Assembly (NCBI RefSeq): GCF_947499585.1
Contig: NZ_CANMOO010000001.1
Coordinates: forward strand, 868,001 to 932,000
Length of the DNA: 64,000 nt
Origin: an uncultured Allomuricauda sp.
GTDB lineage: Bacteria; Bacteroidota; Bacteroidia; Flavobacteriales; Flavobacteriaceae
Direction of reading: 5' to 3'
In this document: one piece after another, positions 17,719 through 26,678 of the stretch
Layout: each line of letters starts with the position of its first letter
Numbering within the stretch: position 1 is the stretch's first letter
Made by a program: the position numbers and the translations under genes
The notes under the pieces: model-generated
Databases searched by the model: none
Told to the model about the DNA's origin: nothing
Seen by the model: only the letters and a program-made list of their open reading frames with translations

Positions 17719-17744
17719 TTAGTTTGATATCGGGTAAAATAAAA

Positions 17745-17773
17745 AAGCCCGTAAACATAATGTTTACGGGCTT
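17745..17773 (-). terminator. Rho-independent terminator of tRNA-Ser
   Basis: AAGCCCGTAAACAT (17745-17758) and ATGTTTACGGGCTT (17760-17773) are perfectly complementary. Read on the minus strand the hairpin is followed by TTTTTTATTTT, 26 bases past the 3' end of the tRNA gene. Confidence 0.9.
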
Positions 17774-17798
17774 CTGGTGGAATTTGGCAATTTCCAAG

Positions 17799-17883
17799 CG
17801 GAGAAAGAGGGATTCGAACCCCCGGAGGTGTGACCCTCAACAGTTTTCAAGACTGCCGCATTCGACCACTCTGCCATTTCTCC
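17799..17883 (-). tRNA. tRNA-Ser, anticodon UGA
   Basis: An 85-base cloverleaf on the minus strand. Acceptor arms GGAGAAA (17877-17883) and TTTCTCC (complement of 17800-17806) pair perfectly, with G as discriminator base. The anticodon loop reads CTTGAAAAC with anticodon TGA, reading UCA codons. A long variable arm (GGGTCACACCTCC) marks it as a class II serine tRNA, and the T loop GTTCGAATC is canonical. The CCA end is not encoded. Confidence 0.97.
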
Positions 17884-17974
17884 TAATGCGGGTGCAAATA
17901 TACTAACCTTTTTTATTTCTTTATAGCCTCTTCACTTTATTTTTTTTAAGCCGAAAGATTCCGATTTAAGCTAC

Positions 17975-17982
17975 TATTTTTG
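17975..17982 (+). promoter_or_regulatory. TAnnTTTG-type element just before the TauE/SafE gene
   Basis: TATTTTTG at 17975-17982 matches the Bacteroidota -7 element and ends 5 bases before the ATG. If used, transcription would begin at or next to the start codon, giving a leaderless mRNA. No clear -33 TTTG is seen, so confidence is low. Confidence 0.3.
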
Positions 17983-17987
17983 CGCCC

Positions 17988-18743
17988 ATGGATCAATGGT
18001 ACCATTATGCACTTTTAATTGTTGTGGGTTTTGCGGTTGGTTTTATCAATACCATTGCAGGGGGAGGTTCTTTACTTTCTTTACCAACATTAATTTTCCT
18101 TGGACTACCACCTAGCGTGGCCAATGGCACCAATAGAGTAGCTATTGTTATACAGACCGCCATGGCAACCGCGGGTTTTAAAAGTAAGGGAGTGTCTACA
18201 TATCCTTTTAATATCTATTTGGGTATTTCGGCTTTTTTAGGGTCTATTATCGGAGCAAAGATTGCAGTTGATATTGATGGCGAAGCATTTAACAGGATTC
18301 TTGCCATTGTAATGATGACCGTGGTATTGATTATCATTTTTAAACCTAAAATGAAGCTCATTGAAATGCAAGAACGCCTTACTGGAAAATATTTATGGCT
18401 CAGTATTGTGGTATTTTTCTTTTTTGGTATTTATGGCGGGTTTATTAATGCAGGTTTGGGGTTTTTGATGATTTTGTTTATGCATTTTGTCAATAGGATG
18501 AATTTGGTGCGAGTGAATGCAACAAAAGTGGTCGTGGTCTTTATCTATATGTTGTCCGCTTTAGCTGTATTTGCTTTTAATGATAAGGTAAATTGGAAAC
18601 TTGGGTTTATTTTGGCCATTGGAAATGGAACAGGTGCTTGGGTGGCCAGTAGATTCTCGGTTAAAAAAGGAGATGGATTTATCAAGACATTTTTGGTGGT
18701 CATGGTGGTTGCCATGGCAATTAAATTGTGGTTCTTTACATAA
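17988..18743 (+). CDS. TauE/SafE family sulfite or organic-acid exporter
   Basis: 251 residues with about eight hydrophobic segments. The TauE/SafE signature appears twice, as expected for this internally duplicated family: GFINTIAGGGSLLSLPTLIFLG (core GGGS) near the N terminus and GGFINAGLGFLMILFM in the second half (about residue 150). Family members export sulfite, sulfoacetate or related anions through the inner membrane. Nothing nearby identifies the substrate. It precedes the DegT/StrS aminotransferase by 46 bases on the same strand, and the two may be co-transcribed. Confidence 0.88.
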   Translation: MDQWYHYALLIVVGFAVGFINTIAGGGSLLSLPTLIFLGLPPSVANGTNRVAIVIQTAMATAGFKSKGVSTYPFNIYLGISAFLGSIIGAKIAVDIDGEAFNRILAIVMMTVVLIIIFKPKMKLIEMQERLTGKYLWLSIVVFFFFGIYGGFINAGLGFLMILFMHFVNRMNLVRVNATKVVVVFIYMLSALAVFAFNDKVNWKLGFILAIGNGTGAWVASRFSVKKGDGFIKTFLVVMVVAMAIKLWFFT

Positions 18744-18789
18744 ACTATTTGTCGTTTCCGTAACGACGAAAATTTTAAATTAAAATTAT

Positions 18790-19983
18790 ATGCCAGGTTT
18801 TGAACTTTTTGGAGATAACGAACGGAAACAAGTACAGGATGTGCTTGATTCTGGAGTGTTGATGCGCTATGGATTCGATGGGAACCGACAAGGGCATTGG
18901 AAAGCAAAAGAATTGGAAGCCGCATTAGCGGAAAGAATGCAAACAAAGCATGTTCACTTATTAAGTAGCGGTACAGCTGCCCTAACAGTAGCATTGGCAA
19001 GCGCAGGAATTGGAGCAGGGGACGAGGTAATTATGCCCACATTTACTTTTGTGGCCAGTTTTGAATCTATTTTAGCCATAGGAGCAGTCCCAATTCTTGT
19101 TGATGTTGATGATACGCTTACTCTTAACCCCAAAATGGTAGAAGAAGCAATTACAGAACGTACCAAAGTTGTAATGCCTGTGCACATGTGTGGATCTATG
19201 GCAGATTTAGCGGCATTAAAATCTACCTGTACAAAACACGGCTTGCTATTATTGGAAGATGCATGTCAGGCTATTGGTGGCAGTTACCAAGGAAAACCTT
19301 TGGGAAGCATAGGTGACTTAGGTTGTTTTTCTTTTGATTATGTAAAGACGATTACTTGTGGGGAAGGAGGGGCTTTAATTACGAATAATGAATTGTACTA
19401 TGAAAATGCCCATAAATATTCAGATCATGGGCACGACCATTTGGGTAGCGATAGGGGAGCGGAGCAACATCCATTTTTAGGATACAATTTTAGAATTTCA
19501 GAATTGAATGCTGCAGTGGGTTTAGCACAAGTTCAAAGATTGAATGAGTTTTTAGAAATTCAAAAACGGAACTATACTATTTTAAGAGAGGTATTATCCA
19601 GTATTCCAGAAGTTACCTTTAGAAGAGTGCCAGAAGGCGGAGTGGAGAACTATTCGTTTCTGAATTTTTTCTTACCTACCGAGGAAATCACCAGAAAGGT
19701 ATATGAAAACTTAGGTGCATCTGGTGTTGATGCCTGTTTTTATTGGTATGATAACAATTGGCACTATTACCGAAAATGGGAGCATTTGACCAATCTAAAA
19801 TCCTTGGGAAAACTACCTCAAGAAGTTGTAGATGCTCTTCCGGATTATACAAATGCTGACTTTTCAAGTTCAGACCATTGGATAGGTAGAACTATTTCAT
19901 GCTTAGTTAAGCTAGGCTGGACGGAAGATGAAGTGCATCAACGAGCAGAAAGAATGGCAGGTGTCATTAAAGAGGTTGTTTAG
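18790..19983 (+). CDS. DegT/DnrJ/EryC1/StrS family PLP aminotransferase
   Basis: 397 residues. The family layout is clear: LLSSGTAALTVALASAG (PLP phosphate site), DEVIMPTFTF, LEDACQAIGGSYQGKPLGSIGD and the PLP lysine Lys186 in SFDYVKTITCGEGG. The C-terminal half has GYNFRISELNAAVGLAQ. Such enzymes usually aminate keto sugars for polysaccharide or antibiotic biosynthesis. There are no other sugar-nucleotide genes around it, so its substrate is open. Its 3' end overlaps the convergent ribB gene by 4 bases. Confidence 0.88.
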   Translation: MPGFELFGDNERKQVQDVLDSGVLMRYGFDGNRQGHWKAKELEAALAERMQTKHVHLLSSGTAALTVALASAGIGAGDEVIMPTFTFVASFESILAIGAVPILVDVDDTLTLNPKMVEEAITERTKVVMPVHMCGSMADLAALKSTCTKHGLLLLEDACQAIGGSYQGKPLGSIGDLGCFSFDYVKTITCGEGGALITNNELYYENAHKYSDHGHDHLGSDRGAEQHPFLGYNFRISELNAAVGLAQVQRLNEFLEIQKRNYTILREVLSSIPEVTFRRVPEGGVENYSFLNFFLPTEEITRKVYENLGASGVDACFYWYDNNWHYYRKWEHLTNLKSLGKLPQEVVDALPDYTNADFSSSDHWIGRTISCLVKLGWTEDEVHQRAERMAGVIKEVV

Positions 19984-21122
19984 TAATTTACGTAATCAAC
20001 AATCTCTAAACCATAGCCAATCATACCTACACGGCGGGTTTTTCCTGAATTGGTGAGTAATCTAATTTTTGAGATATTCAAATCGTGCAGAATTTGAGCA
20101 CCAATACCAAAATCTTTGGTGTCCATATCAATTTTAGGCGCTTTTGTTACGCCATCAGGAGACTGTATTTTTTTAAACTCCGCCAGACGACCCAATATAT
20201 TCATATTTTGGTTCCCTTGATTAATGAAAATCATCGCACTTTTTTCCTCCCCATTCAACGCATCAAACATTTTGCTTAACGCTTCATCAGGGTTATTGGT
20301 CAAAGTGCCTAGAATATCATTATTGACCAAAGTAGAATTTATACGGGTCAAAATAGGCTCGCCACTTTTCCAAGTACCACGTACCAAGGCAATATGGACT
20401 TGGTCATTGGTGGTTTGCTTATAGGCGCGTAGACGAAAATCTCCAAAGCGTGTTTTTATATCAAAAGCTTCCTTGCGCTCTATAAGACTGTCGTGCTCCA
20501 TCCGGTAAGCAATTAAATCTTCAATAGAAACAATCTTAAGGTCAAACTTTTTGGCAACTTTAATAAGTTCTGGTAAGCGAGCCATGCTACCATCTTCGTT
20601 CATGATTTCAACAATCACCCCAGCTGGTTTAAGATCTGCCAATCTGGCAAAGTCAATTGCTGCTTCAGTGTGTCCAGTTCTTCTCAGTACACCACCTTCT
20701 TTTGCAATCAATGGGAAAATATGCCCCGGTCTAGCCAGTTCATGTGGTTTAGTACTTTTTTCTGTAAGTGCTATGACTGTTTTGGCTCGGTCTGCTGCTG
20801 AAATACCCGTGGTAACCCCATTACCACGAAGGTCAACAGAAACGGTAAAAGCGGTTTCTAAAGGATCGGAGTTATGGGTAACCATTTTATGGAGTCCTAA
20901 TTCTTCACACCTTCCTTCTGTAAGTGGAGTGCAGATGAGGCCTCGCCCATGCTTGGCCATAAAGTTTATGGTCTCCGGGGTAACCATTTCTGCTGCGGCC
21001 AAAAAATCCCCTTCATTTTCTCTGTTCTCATCATCTACAACGATAATGACCTTGCCCTGTCTAATGTCTTCAATAGCATCCTCAATGGCATTGAGTTCTA
21101 CTTTCTTTTCTTTGGTAACCAT
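19980..21122 (-). CDS. ribB: 3,4-dihydroxy-2-butanone-4-phosphate synthase with degenerate GTP cyclohydrolase II domain
   Basis: 380 residues in RibBA arrangement. The N-terminal RibB domain (about 10-205) is intact: DDENRENEGDF, HGRGLICTPL and the RRTGHTEAAID segment. It makes the four-carbon precursor of riboflavin from ribulose 5-phosphate. The C-terminal RibA domain lacks the three zinc cysteines: the expected HSECLTGD/LRCDCG region reads NSTLVNNDILGTLTNNP. The catalytic GQEGRGIG loop is replaced by NQGNQNMNILG. The RibA half is probably inactive and perhaps structural or regulatory. The start codon overlaps the stop of the LptF/G-like gene (TAATG). Confidence 0.92.
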   Translation of the reverse strand: MVTKEKKVELNAIEDAIEDIRQGKVIIVVDDENRENEGDFLAAAEMVTPETINFMAKHGRGLICTPLTEGRCEELGLHKMVTHNSDPLETAFTVSVDLRGNGVTTGISAADRAKTVIALTEKSTKPHELARPGHIFPLIAKEGGVLRRTGHTEAAIDFARLADLKPAGVIVEIMNEDGSMARLPELIKVAKKFDLKIVSIEDLIAYRMEHDSLIERKEAFDIKTRFGDFRLRAYKQTTNDQVHIALVRGTWKSGEPILTRINSTLVNNDILGTLTNNPDEALSKMFDALNGEEKSAMIFINQGNQNMNILGRLAEFKKIQSPDGVTKAPKIDMDTKDFGIGAQILHDLNISKIRLLTNSGKTRRVGMIGYGLEIVDYVNY

Positions 21123-22633
21123 TATTCTTTAGAAGCTTTTTCTTTCTTTTTGAACAGGTTTTTTATCCCGTCCACAATATGCCCAAATCCTATTAGACCT
21201 TTATCTGCAGTGGCTCTTCTGGTTAAAGAGATTCCAAGTGGAAGCATGATCAATGTTGGGAGCCATGCCCCTAAAATGTTGCTGATGTTTCCTTCCTTGG
21301 CATAATTGCTAGCAAATACCCCAATAAAATAGTAGGTCAAAAATAACATAATAGCAACAACCATAGGTAAGCCCAGTCCCCCTTTTCTGATAATGGCCCC
21401 TAAAGGTGCTCCCACAAAGAAAAGGATGATACATGAAAAAGCAAGTGCGTATTTCTTATGTAAGGACAATATATGGCTGTTATAGAATTTGAATCTTTTC
21501 TGTAATTCTTCCTTTTTGGTGACTACAGTGGTCAGAATGCTTGATACCGTAGTTTTTGCATTGTTTACTACCTGTAAATGCTGCCATTCGGGAAGGCTAG
21601 TCAATAGTTCATCAACTGTTTTAATAGTATCGTTGGCAATCTTTTTGTTTTTTATGGTATCATTTACCGCTGAACTTATGAGTTGTGCTTTAATAAGTGT
21701 ACTATCCTTTACTTTGGTTTCAGGGAACGCTCCCATACGGTTGACAATGTTTTTAGAAAAAGCTTCAACTTTTTCTAAATTGTTTTTACCTAAAGAGTCG
21801 ATATCTTTGATTAAACGGCCAACGTTTTTCATCTTATCCGTGGTAATATTTCTGTCTTCTTCTAAATCTTGATTATTTAGTTCCGAAATATCTATGTTGA
21901 TGGTATATGTCTCAAACTTGGACTTGGCAAACGGATGTTTTTTTCTGTCTTTGCTGCCTTTGGGCTTTAGTTCTTCATAATAATGACCGTCCTTTAGAAC
22001 CAGTTGTATAATATTGGATTCTTCACTACTGATTAATTCACCCTCCTTAGCCTTTATGACCGTGTTGTTTACGCTTTGCTTTGTTTTTTTATGGATGATT
22101 ACATTATCTAAAAAACGGTCCTGTTCCCCATACTTTTTATCCACTTTTATATTCATTCCCTCACCAGTACCTTCAAAATCGCTAAAAATTCCCTCGGTAA
22201 TGGCCGCAGCTGGTTTTACCTTGGCAATATTTCGTCTAAGGTTGAACATTTTTTGTTCAGATTTTGGAATAACCGTATTGGCAAAAAAGAAGGTGACCCC
22301 ACCCAACAGGATAACATATACGATAAGACTTCGCATACCTCTTTGCAGCGATATCCCAGAAGCTTTCATGGCCGCAAATTCATAATTCTCTGCAAAGGTG
22401 CCAAACGTAAGAATTGAAGCCAATAATACGGTTAATGGCAATACTTTATCTACCAGTGTAGGGATAAAGTAGAAAATAAATTTACCAATAATGACAATGC
22501 CCAGACCTTTACCCGCTAAATCATCTATAAAGAGCCAGATTCCCTGAAAGATGAAAATAACGATCAGGATAAAGAAAGCGCTAAAGAAATTATAGAGAAA
22601 TCGAGTTAAAATATACTGGTCTAGTATTTTCAA
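21122..22633 (-). CDS. LptF/LptG family lipopolysaccharide export permease (YjgP/YjgQ)
   Basis: 503 residues. Hydrophobic helices are grouped at the N terminus (LDQYILTRFLYNFFSAFFIL onwards, three segments) and at the C terminus (three segments with FVGAPLGAIIRKGGLGLP). Between them is a large periplasmic beta-jellyroll domain (about 120-380), longer than in E. coli through a charged insertion. LptF and LptG form the membrane part of the ABC transporter that extracts LPS for export. LptB is not in the window. The gene lies 4 bases after lolA and overlaps ribB by one base. Confidence 0.9.
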   Translation of the reverse strand: MKILDQYILTRFLYNFFSAFFILIVIFIFQGIWLFIDDLAGKGLGIVIIGKFIFYFIPTLVDKVLPLTVLLASILTFGTFAENYEFAAMKASGISLQRGMRSLIVYVILLGGVTFFFANTVIPKSEQKMFNLRRNIAKVKPAAAITEGIFSDFEGTGEGMNIKVDKKYGEQDRFLDNVIIHKKTKQSVNNTVIKAKEGELISSEESNIIQLVLKDGHYYEELKPKGSKDRKKHPFAKSKFETYTINIDISELNNQDLEEDRNITTDKMKNVGRLIKDIDSLGKNNLEKVEAFSKNIVNRMGAFPETKVKDSTLIKAQLISSAVNDTIKNKKIANDTIKTVDELLTSLPEWQHLQVVNNAKTTVSSILTTVVTKKEELQKRFKFYNSHILSLHKKYALAFSCIILFFVGAPLGAIIRKGGLGLPMVVAIMLFLTYYFIGVFASNYAKEGNISNILGAWLPTLIMLPLGISLTRRATADKGLIGFGHIVDGIKNLFKKKEKASKE

Positions 22634-22637
22634 TGCC

Positions 22638-23285
22638 TTAGTTTCTTATGATATAGTAACCTTTGTCTTCGTATTTTTTCTCGTTAAAGGTAAACAGGGT
22701 ATTTGAAAGTGACTGATTTGTTTTGAAAGAATTAACGGTGATGGATGTTTTGGTGCTGTTTTCACCAGTTTGAATAAGCTTATAGATGTGTTTGGTCTGA
22801 ATATCCACTCCTAACAGGATAGATTTAATCTCAGTATTTGAGTCAATTGGGGTTAATTTCACATATTGAATTTTTCGACCTCCCACATTTTGAAGGATGT
22901 CCCATTCATAATTATGTCCGGTTCTATAAAAGGTCAGCATTTTTGACGGGGTAACAATGTTGTTGTCCTCGTTAATATCTTCAACGGTTACTTCCTCATT
23001 TTCAGGAACAATGGTGTATACTTTTCTCCCATCATTTAACTGCTGCGCGCCTAAATAATCAAGTATATATTTATCACCGCTTATAGTAACATTTCCATTG
23101 GTTTCTTGTTTAAGGTTTGCTTCGGTATTTTCTAAGGTAGACTTAAAATCAATGTAGATATTTTCATAGCTCATTACCTTGGTATAAACATCATCTAGCA
23201 GTGTTTTTGCTTTGGAGGAATTTTGTCCATAAGAAAAGATGCCAAGAGTCATGATTCCTATAAAAAGAAGTTGTTTTTTAAACAT
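22638..23285 (-). CDS. lolA: LolA-like outer-membrane lipoprotein carrier
   Basis: 215 residues with a signal peptide (cleavage likely after GIFSYGQ). The mature part follows the LolA half-barrel: NIYIDFKSTLENTEANLKQE, GNVTISGDKYILDY, then repeated strands ending with LSNTLFTFNEKKYED. LolA shuttles lipoproteins across the periplasm to the outer membrane. That fits a genome rich in lipoproteins, but no direct link to the DUF4249 array is implied. It lies 3 bases after ftsK on the same strand. Confidence 0.88.
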   Translation of the reverse strand: MFKKQLLFIGIMTLGIFSYGQNSSKAKTLLDDVYTKVMSYENIYIDFKSTLENTEANLKQETNGNVTISGDKYILDYLGAQQLNDGRKVYTIVPENEEVTVEDINEDNNIVTPSKMLTFYRTGHNYEWDILQNVGGRKIQYVKLTPIDSNTEIKSILLGVDIQTKHIYKLIQTGENSTKTSITVNSFKTNQSLSNTLFTFNEKKYEDKGYYIIRN

Positions 23286-23288
23286 GGT

Positions 23289-25658
23289 TTACTTTTTTTC
23301 GTTTTGTAAAAGTTGTTCTAAAGAATAAATGTCTGGGACCAACACTTGCCTTGCTTTACTACCTTCAAAAGGTCCTACGATTCCGGCTGCTTCCAGTTGG
23401 TCAATAATTCTGCCAGCTCTATTATATCCTAATTTTAATTTTCGTTGAATAAGAGAGGCGGAACCCTGTTGTGCTGTTACAATAACTTCAGCAGCATCCC
23501 GGAACATAGCATCTCTATCCGAGATATCATAATCAATCCCCGTGCCAGAATCCTCACCTACATATTCCGGAAGTAAATGTGCATCTGGATAAGCGCGTTG
23601 AGAGCCTATGTATTCCGTAATCTTGCTAACTTCAGGAGTATCTACAAAAGCACATTGCAATCGGGTAACATCATTACCTTGGGTGAATAACATATCTCCA
23701 CGACCTATAAGTTGATCTGCTCCTTGAGCGTCTAGAATAGTTCTGGAATCTATTTTTGAAGTAACCCTAAATGCAATCCTAGCGGGGAAGTTAGCTTTTA
23801 TGATACCTGTTATCACATTTACCGAAGGTCTTTGCGTTGCTATTATTAAATGAATACCTATTGCTCTGGCCAATTGTGCCAATCTGGCAATAGGGGTCTC
23901 CACTTCTTTACCTGCGGTCATTATCAAATCCGCAAATTCATCAATCACCAAAACAATGTACGGAAGGAACTTATGCCCATCATTAGGGTTTAATTTTCTT
24001 GATTTGAACTTTACATTATATTCCTTAATGTTACGGACCATTGCCAATTTGAGCAATTCGTACCTGTTATCCATTTCTATACAAAGGGAATTTAAGGTAT
24101 TGATTACTTTATTATTGTCCGTTATAATGGCTTCTTCAGAATCTGGAAGTTTTGCCAAGAAATGACGTTCAATTTTATTATAAAGTGTTAATTCCACTTT
24201 TTTAGGATCTACAAGAATAAACTTGACTTCCGCAGGATGTTTTTTGTAGAGTAAAGAGGTGATAACGGCATTCAATCCAACAGATTTTCCTTGACCAGTA
24301 GCACCCGCCATAAGCATGTGGGGCATTTTGGCCAAATCAACCACAAAAGTTTCATTGCTAATGGTTTTTCCAAAGGCAATGGGAAGTTCCATTTCTGCCT
24401 TTTGAAATTTGTTTGAAGCAATCACCGATCGCATGGAAACGGTTGTCGCGTTCTTATTGGGAACTTCAATACCAATAGTGCCTTTACCAGGAATAGGTGC
24501 TATGATCCTAATACCTAATGCAGCTAATGAAAGGGCAATATCGTCTTCAAGGTTTTTAATCTTGGATATTCTAACACCAGCTTCTGGAACTATCTCATAA
24601 AGCGTAACCGTTGGGCCAATTGTCGCTTTTATTTGGGCAATACCAATTTTATAATTCTTTAGGGTACTAACAATCCTATTTTTATTCTCCTCAAGCTCTT
24701 CTTGGTTAATGGTAATACCACCTGATGCTCCATGAGGGTCTAGAAGATCTAAGGGAGGGAATTTGTAATTTCCCAATTCCAGCTTTGGGTCAAATTCACC
24801 ATAATCTTTGACCAATTTCTCAGCCTTGATATCTTTCTCTTCCTTTTCTTCGGTGACTTTTTCAACTTTCAAGGCTATGCCTAAATCATCTTCTTCTGGA
24901 AGATTGACATCTAAGCCAGCTTCATTTTTTATGGGTGGAATATCTTTTTTGTGAGTGTAGGTGTCTACAACAACAGGAGTATCGGTATCCATACTTAATT
25001 CGATACTTCCTTCATCTGAAATCAGTGTTTTTGTTTTCGGGCTCCTCTTTTTAAGATCAGATTTTAGGTTTTGCCTTTGGGAACGAAAGAAGTTGGCAAT
25101 GCCTTCTGGAGAGAAGTTGAACAATTGCACTAAGATTATAATCAAAACAAATAAAAGCAATAGGAACACTCCTATTTTTCCGGTATAGTCTTGAAGGAAA
25201 TCATTCATTTCATAGCCGATCAGACCACCTAGAAGGGGTAGTTCAACAGCAAAAAAACCAAGTGCTACTGAAATCCAAATAATTCCAATCAAGCCCCATA
25301 TCCATTTACCTATTAGTCCTTTACTATCAAGTCCAAGAAAAAGATATAATCCTGTAATTGCCAGTAATAAGGGGAAAGCAAATGAGGCAAGGCCAAAACC
25401 TTTGTACATAAAAAAATGACTTATGCCTGCACCAAATTTATTTAGTAAGTTACTTGCCTGAGCGTTTCTATCCTTAAACTCAGAAAGCATACTCTGGTCT
25501 TCTTGCCAGGTAAAATAGAAAGACATGAAGGAAAAAAACAAAGCTATGCTGAGGACAATCAAAAGACTTCCCAGAATAATTTTATTTTGCTTCGAGAGTT
25601 TTAATGAAAAACCTTTTTTGGCGGATGTAGGTTTGGATTTTGTCCTCTTTTTTGCCAT
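23289..25658 (-). CDS. ftsK: DNA translocase FtsK
   Basis: 789 residues. Four hydrophobic helices occupy the first ~185 residues, followed by a charged linker. The motor domain has the Walker A motif GATGQGKSVGLNAV, the Walker B motif IVLVIDEFADLIM and the RASPID-like region PARIAFRVTSKIDSRTILD. The C-terminal winged-helix gamma domain (SASLIQRKLKLGYNRAGRI) recognises polar DNA sequences. FtsK pumps the chromosome terminus through the division septum and activates XerCD. It heads a block ftsK-lolA-lptF/G-ribB with gaps of 4 bases or less, an order I recall as common in Flavobacteriia. Confidence 0.96.
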   Translation of the reverse strand: MAKKRTKSKPTSAKKGFSLKLSKQNKIILGSLLIVLSIALFFSFMSFYFTWQEDQSMLSEFKDRNAQASNLLNKFGAGISHFFMYKGFGLASFAFPLLLAITGLYLFLGLDSKGLIGKWIWGLIGIIWISVALGFFAVELPLLGGLIGYEMNDFLQDYTGKIGVFLLLLFVLIIILVQLFNFSPEGIANFFRSQRQNLKSDLKKRSPKTKTLISDEGSIELSMDTDTPVVVDTYTHKKDIPPIKNEAGLDVNLPEEDDLGIALKVEKVTEEKEEKDIKAEKLVKDYGEFDPKLELGNYKFPPLDLLDPHGASGGITINQEELEENKNRIVSTLKNYKIGIAQIKATIGPTVTLYEIVPEAGVRISKIKNLEDDIALSLAALGIRIIAPIPGKGTIGIEVPNKNATTVSMRSVIASNKFQKAEMELPIAFGKTISNETFVVDLAKMPHMLMAGATGQGKSVGLNAVITSLLYKKHPAEVKFILVDPKKVELTLYNKIERHFLAKLPDSEEAIITDNNKVINTLNSLCIEMDNRYELLKLAMVRNIKEYNVKFKSRKLNPNDGHKFLPYIVLVIDEFADLIMTAGKEVETPIARLAQLARAIGIHLIIATQRPSVNVITGIIKANFPARIAFRVTSKIDSRTILDAQGADQLIGRGDMLFTQGNDVTRLQCAFVDTPEVSKITEYIGSQRAYPDAHLLPEYVGEDSGTGIDYDISDRDAMFRDAAEVIVTAQQGSASLIQRKLKLGYNRAGRIIDQLEAAGIVGPFEGSKARQVLVPDIYSLEQLLQNEKK

Positions 25659-25722
25659 TAATCTTTTTAATATGGGGGCTAATTTACAAATTTACGATGC
25701 TAAAGACGTTCCTAGATGTTAC

Positions 25723-26088
25723 TTAAACCAATTTTGGCACATAAATTAGAAGTCCAACAATGCCAGCCAAAATGGATACAATCATAACGGCACCAGCGGA
25801 GACATCCTTTATAAAGCCAATTTTAGGGTCTTTTTCTGGTTGAACAAAATCAGATAATTTCTCAACGGCGGTGTTTAGCCCCTCTATCCCCATGACCATG
25901 CCAATGGCGATCAACTGAATCATCCATTCAGTGTTTGAAATATTAAAATAGAAACCTGCGCCCGTTACGACCAACGCAATTACAAACTGAATCTTAATAC
26001 TGGACTCAGTGCGTAAAAGCAAGAACATGCCCTTCATGGCATACCCTACACCTTTTATTCTATTTTTTAGAAAAGACTCCTTAGGCAT
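25723..26088 (-). CDS. dgkA: Diacylglycerol/undecaprenol kinase, DgkA family
   Basis: 121 residues, three membrane helices. The DgkA catalytic signature is present: a conserved Glu in LLRTESSIKIQ, and EGLNTAVEKLSDFV followed by IKDVSAGAV in the third part. These small integral kinases phosphorylate diacylglycerol in Gram-negatives or undecaprenol in Gram-positives. In Bacteroidota the substrate is not settled. The start overlaps the 3' end of tpx by 8 bases, so the two are translated together. Confidence 0.92.
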   Translation of the reverse strand: MPKESFLKNRIKGVGYAMKGMFLLLRTESSIKIQFVIALVVTGAGFYFNISNTEWMIQLIAIGMVMGIEGLNTAVEKLSDFVQPEKDPKIGFIKDVSAGAVMIVSILAGIVGLLIYVPKLV

Positions 26089-26587
26089 TCATAAGTGCTT
26101 CTAAAGCAGCCTTGTAGTTTGGTTCGTCCGCCGTTTCAGCTACTTGTTCTGTATGTACAATTTTTCCGTTCTGGTCTATTACAACAATGCATCTGGAGAG
26201 AAGTGTAGCAAATGCACTATCGGCGAAGGCAACACCATATTCCTTTCCAAAGCTTCCCGTTTTATAATCAGAAAGCATGTCAACATTTTCAATTCCTTCG
26301 GCTCCACAAAAACGAGCTTGGGCAAAGGGTAAATCTTTAGATATGCATAAAACTGTTGTGTTTTCAAGTTTTGCAGCTTCTTCGTTAAATTGACGAACTG
26401 ATTTTGCACAGGTACCCGTGTCCACACTTGGAAAAATATTCAATACAAGTTTGTGTCCAGTGTAATCTGATAGAGAAACCTCGGATAGGTCAGATTTTGT
26501 AAGCTTAAAGCTAGGTGCATTTGTATTTATTGATGGAAGTTCACCGACCGTATTAGCTGGGGCTCCTCCTAATGTTATTGACGCCAT
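26081..26587 (-). CDS. tpx: Thiol peroxidase Tpx, atypical 2-Cys peroxiredoxin
   Basis: 168 residues. The peroxidatic cysteine is Cys60 in PSVDTGTCAKSVRQF and the resolving cysteine is Cys94 in ARFCGAEG. This spacing equals that of E. coli Tpx (Cys61/Cys95). It reduces hydrogen and organic peroxides using thioredoxin. It has no signal peptide; the E. coli enzyme is likewise made without a cleaved signal. It is the first gene of a pair with dgkA, 91 bases downstream of the nhaC start region on the same strand. Confidence 0.96.
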   Translation of the reverse strand: MASITLGGAPANTVGELPSINTNAPSFKLTKSDLSEVSLSDYTGHKLVLNIFPSVDTGTCAKSVRQFNEEAAKLENTTVLCISKDLPFAQARFCGAEGIENVDMLSDYKTGSFGKEYGVAFADSAFATLLSRCIVVIDQNGKIVHTEQVAETADEPNYKAALEALMNA

Positions 26588-26678
26588 TTTATAGAAATTT
26601 TTGTTGGTGTGAAGGTAAAAATATAAACGCTTATTAGCGTGATTATGACAAAATATTTAACCAGAATAAAATACTATA

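Noticed and set aside
18545..19000. Minus-strand open frame of about 150 codons spanning the TauE/SafE to DegT gap
   Set aside because: It is antisense to two well-supported genes and shows no family signature.
20551..21132. Long plus-strand open frame of about 190 codons
   Set aside because: It lies wholly antisense to the intact ribB coding sequence and its translation has no domain-like features.
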